A stretch of 64,000 nt of DNA from Limnomonas spitsbergensis (taxonomy: Eukaryota > Chlorophyta > Chlorophyceae > Chlamydomonadales). Of this stretch, positions 61,730-64,000 are shown in pieces. Under the pieces are notes generated by a model that was given only the letters and a program-made list of their open reading frames with translations, was not told where the DNA came from and searched no databases. The DNA lies in the NCBI GenBank assembly GCA_037349105.1, contig JAYJMM010000082.1, positions 372,001 to 436,000 of the forward strand, given 5' to 3'. The first letter of the stretch is position 1, and each line of letters opens with the position of its first letter. The translations under genes were made by a program, and so were the position numbers.

Positions 61730-63060
61730 GTACTGCAGCGAAGGGGCAGTGCATGCCAATGAGTGCGGTAATGCTTCAGTATACTAGCGGTGCGTGCATG
61801 CCAGTGAGTGCATTCATGCTTCAGCATACATGCAGTGCATGCTGGTGGGTGCGGTACTGCAGAAGCGTTGGCATAAACTGCATACTAGTGGGTGCAGCTC
61901 TGCAGCCGTGTTGGCATAAAGAGCATACTAGTGGGTGCGGTGCTGCGGCAATTCTGGAATATAGTGCATGCTGGTGTGTGCGGTGCTGCAGCAGTGCTGG
62001 CATTATATGCATGGTAGTGGGTGCGGCGCTGCGGCAGTGCTGGCATAAAGTGCATGCCAGTGGGTGCGGCGGTACTGCAGCAAGCTGGCAGTGCATGCCA
62101 GTGGGTACGGCGATGCATCACCATGTATGTGGTGCATGCCAGTGGGTGCAGTGGTGCTGCTGCGCACATGCAGTACATGTCAGTGGGTGCCATGGTGCTG
62201 TTGCGCACAGGCAGTGCATGCCAGTGTGTACAGTGGTGCTGCTGCGCACATGCAGTACATGCCAGTCGGTACAGTGGTGCTGCAGCGCACAGGCAGTACA
62301 TGCCTGTGGGTACAGTGAAGCTGCTGCGCACAGGCAGTGCATGTCAGTGGGTGCAGTTGAGCTGCTGCGCACATGCAGTACATGCCAGTGGGTGCAGTGG
62401 TGCTGCAGCGCACATGCAGTACATGCCAGTGGATGCAGTGGTGCTGCTGCGCACAAGCAGTACATGCCAGTGGGTGCAGTGGTGCTGCAGCGCACAGGCA
62501 GTACATGCCAGTGGGTACAGTGATGCTGCTGCGCACATGCAGTGCATGTCTCTGGGTGCAGTGGAGCTGCTGCGCACAGGCAGTACATGCCAGTGGGTGC
62601 AGTGGTGCTGCTGCGCACAGGCAGTGCATGCAATTGGGTGCAGTGGTGCTGCTGCGCACAGGCAGCACATGCCAATGGGCGTAGTGGTGCTGCTGCACAC
62701 AGGCAATACAAGCCAGTGGGTGCAGTGGTGCTGCTGCGCACAGGCAGTAAAGACCAGTGGGTGCGGCGGTAATGCAATGTGCATGCAGTGCGTGTCAGTG
62801 GGTGCTACGGTACTGTAGCACACAGGCAGTGCATGCCAGTGGGTGCTGCGTTACTGCAGCACGCAGGTAGTACATGCCAGTGGGTGTTGCAGTACTGTAG
62901 CACACTGGCAGTGCATGCCAGTGGGTGCAGTGGTGCTGTTGCGCACAGGTAGTACGTGCCAGTGGGTGCGGCAGTACTGCAATGTGCAGGCAGAGCATGT
63001 CAGTGGGGGTGAGGGTGCTAAAGGGTGCACGTAGTTCATGCCAGTGGGTGTGTCGGTGCT
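61730..63060. repeat. 41-bp minisatellite array
   Basis: About 32 diverged 41-bp units of the form CATGCCAGTGGGTGCAGTGG followed by TGCTGCTGCGCACAGGCAGTA. The absence of stops makes several frames open on both strands (up to 327 codons), giving Cys/His/Ala-rich hypothetical proteins that cycle every 41 residues because 41 is not divisible by three. No coding evidence exists beyond that. Confidence 0.9.
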
Positions 63061-63099
63061 GCTGCCCACAGGAAGTGCATGCCTGTGAGGTCGGTAGTT

Positions 63100-63830
63100 A
63101 GGCAGCATGCATATACCGGTAGTGTACCGTATGTCTTTCTGCCAGAGGTAGGTGGGACCAAGGTGCATCAGCATGCATGCAGTGCATGTAAGTGGGGTCG
63201 TGCTGTTGGGGCGCTTCTGCAGGCACGCAGGGTGTTGTCGTGCCGGCAGGGCTAGATGCATGCATGCAGGATGTTGTGCAAGTAAGCAGGGTGTTGTCAC
63301 CGTGTCGGGGCACCTTGTAGGCATGCGGGGTGCTATCATACCGGTGGGGTACTATGCATGCAAGCAGGGTGCTGTCGTGCTGTCAGAGCCATACGCATGC
63401 ATGCAAGGTGTTATGCAAGTAAGCAGGGTGTTGCGATGATGTCGGGGACCTTTGTATGCATGCCATTGCTGTCATGCCAGTGGGGTGCATGCATGCAAGC
63501 AGGGTGCTGTCGTGCCCGTGCCATATGCAGGCAGGGTGTTGTCGTGCCCGTGGGGCGCAACTGCATGCACGCGGGTTGCTATCCGTATGGCCGGGCGCAA
63601 GTTATGCCGGCTGGGTGCTTTGCATGCTGGCAGGGTGCTGTCCTGCCGGTGGCACGCTTTTACATGCAGGCAGAGTGCTGTCGTGCCAGTGGGATGCTCT
63701 GCGTGCAGGCAGGGTGTTGTCATTCGAGTGGGGAGCCGGCTTGCCGGCGGGGAGCAACTGCATGCGGGCGGTGTATCGGCATGCATGCGGGGAGCTACTG
63801 CATGGAGTGCATGCATCGTTCTCACGGCAT
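63100..63830. repeat. CATGC-rich degenerate repeats
   Basis: Irregular ~40-60 bp units based on GCATGCATGCAAGCAGG and GTGTTGTCGTGCC continue from the 41-bp array with more divergence. The palindromic GCATGCATGC could form hairpins. Confidence 0.75.
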
Positions 63831-64000
63831 CTAATATCTGCTGTCTTGCCCGCATTGTGCCGGTAATTAACTGCCTGCTTGAGACCTGTTGCTGTTGCGT
63901 GTAAGGCCATTTCGACATCAGCAGCCAGGAGTAATCCAAATAATCCAATATCCTCGTCCTCCTTCTCCTGGTTGAGCCACTCCTGGGCATCTATGGTGAC
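63831..64000. other. Non-repetitive right edge
   Basis: The repeats stop near 63830. On the minus strand, from the window edge inward, a short open stretch reads VTIDAQEWLNQEKEDEDIG. It has the composition of ordinary coding sequence and might be the end of an exon of the next gene, but I recognise no family. Confidence 0.3.

Noticed and set aside
61540..62818. Cys/His-rich 219-327-codon frames on both strands
   Set aside because: They consist of the 41-bp repeat with no stops in the unit; no domain is recognisable (the findings list suggests a statistical test).

Overview
The window is nuclear DNA of a eukaryote, most likely a protist or alga with a repeat-rich genome. This rests on spliced genes with GT-AG introns, a GC-rich HECT ubiquitin ligase gene, and introns filled with minisatellites and degenerate telomere-like heptamers. 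I lean towards a green alga, at low confidence. There is no bacterial operon structure, rRNA, tRNA or CRISPR array that I can support, and most long open frames are by-products of tandem repeats.

Layout. (1) 1-27116: one uninterrupted 23-bp minisatellite of roughly 1,180 units, organised into higher-order repeats of about 2 kb and larger. (2) 27228-34146, minus strand: six exons of a short-chain dehydrogenase of the D-3-hydroxybutyrate dehydrogenase type (copy 1). Its remaining three exons would lie to the left of the window, so the 27-kb minisatellite sits inside or truncates its intron 6. (3) 36775-39216, minus strand: an intronless 813-residue HECT E3 ubiquitin ligase. (4) 41513-56154, plus strand: a complete nine-exon paralogue of the same dehydrogenase (copy 2, 261 residues). 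I rebuilt it exon by exon; every phase closes, and the catalytic residues fall at the positions of the bacterial enzyme plus one. (5) 58284-61686: a large imperfect palindrome whose arms are made of tandem subrepeats, resembling a foldback element. (6) About 61730-63830: 41-bp and related minisatellites, then about 170 bp of non-repetitive sequence at the right edge.

The most striking feature is in the two dehydrogenase genes. Nearly every exon is flanked by tandem arrays of its own edges. The upstream intron carries truncated copies of the exon's 5' part, each with a 3' splice site. The downstream intron carries truncated copies of its 3' part, each with a 5' splice site. This is clear for exons 2, 3, 5, 6, 7 and 8 and reaches about 11 near-identical copies before exon 8 of copy 2. 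As a result a 786-nt coding sequence is spread over 14.6 kb.

The two copies lie in opposite orientation on either side of the HECT gene. They are nearly identical in exons 3-5 but about 72-76% identical in exons 1 and 6, a mosaic that suggests gene conversion. Two families of short elements with terminal inverted repeats are also scattered through the introns and flanks.
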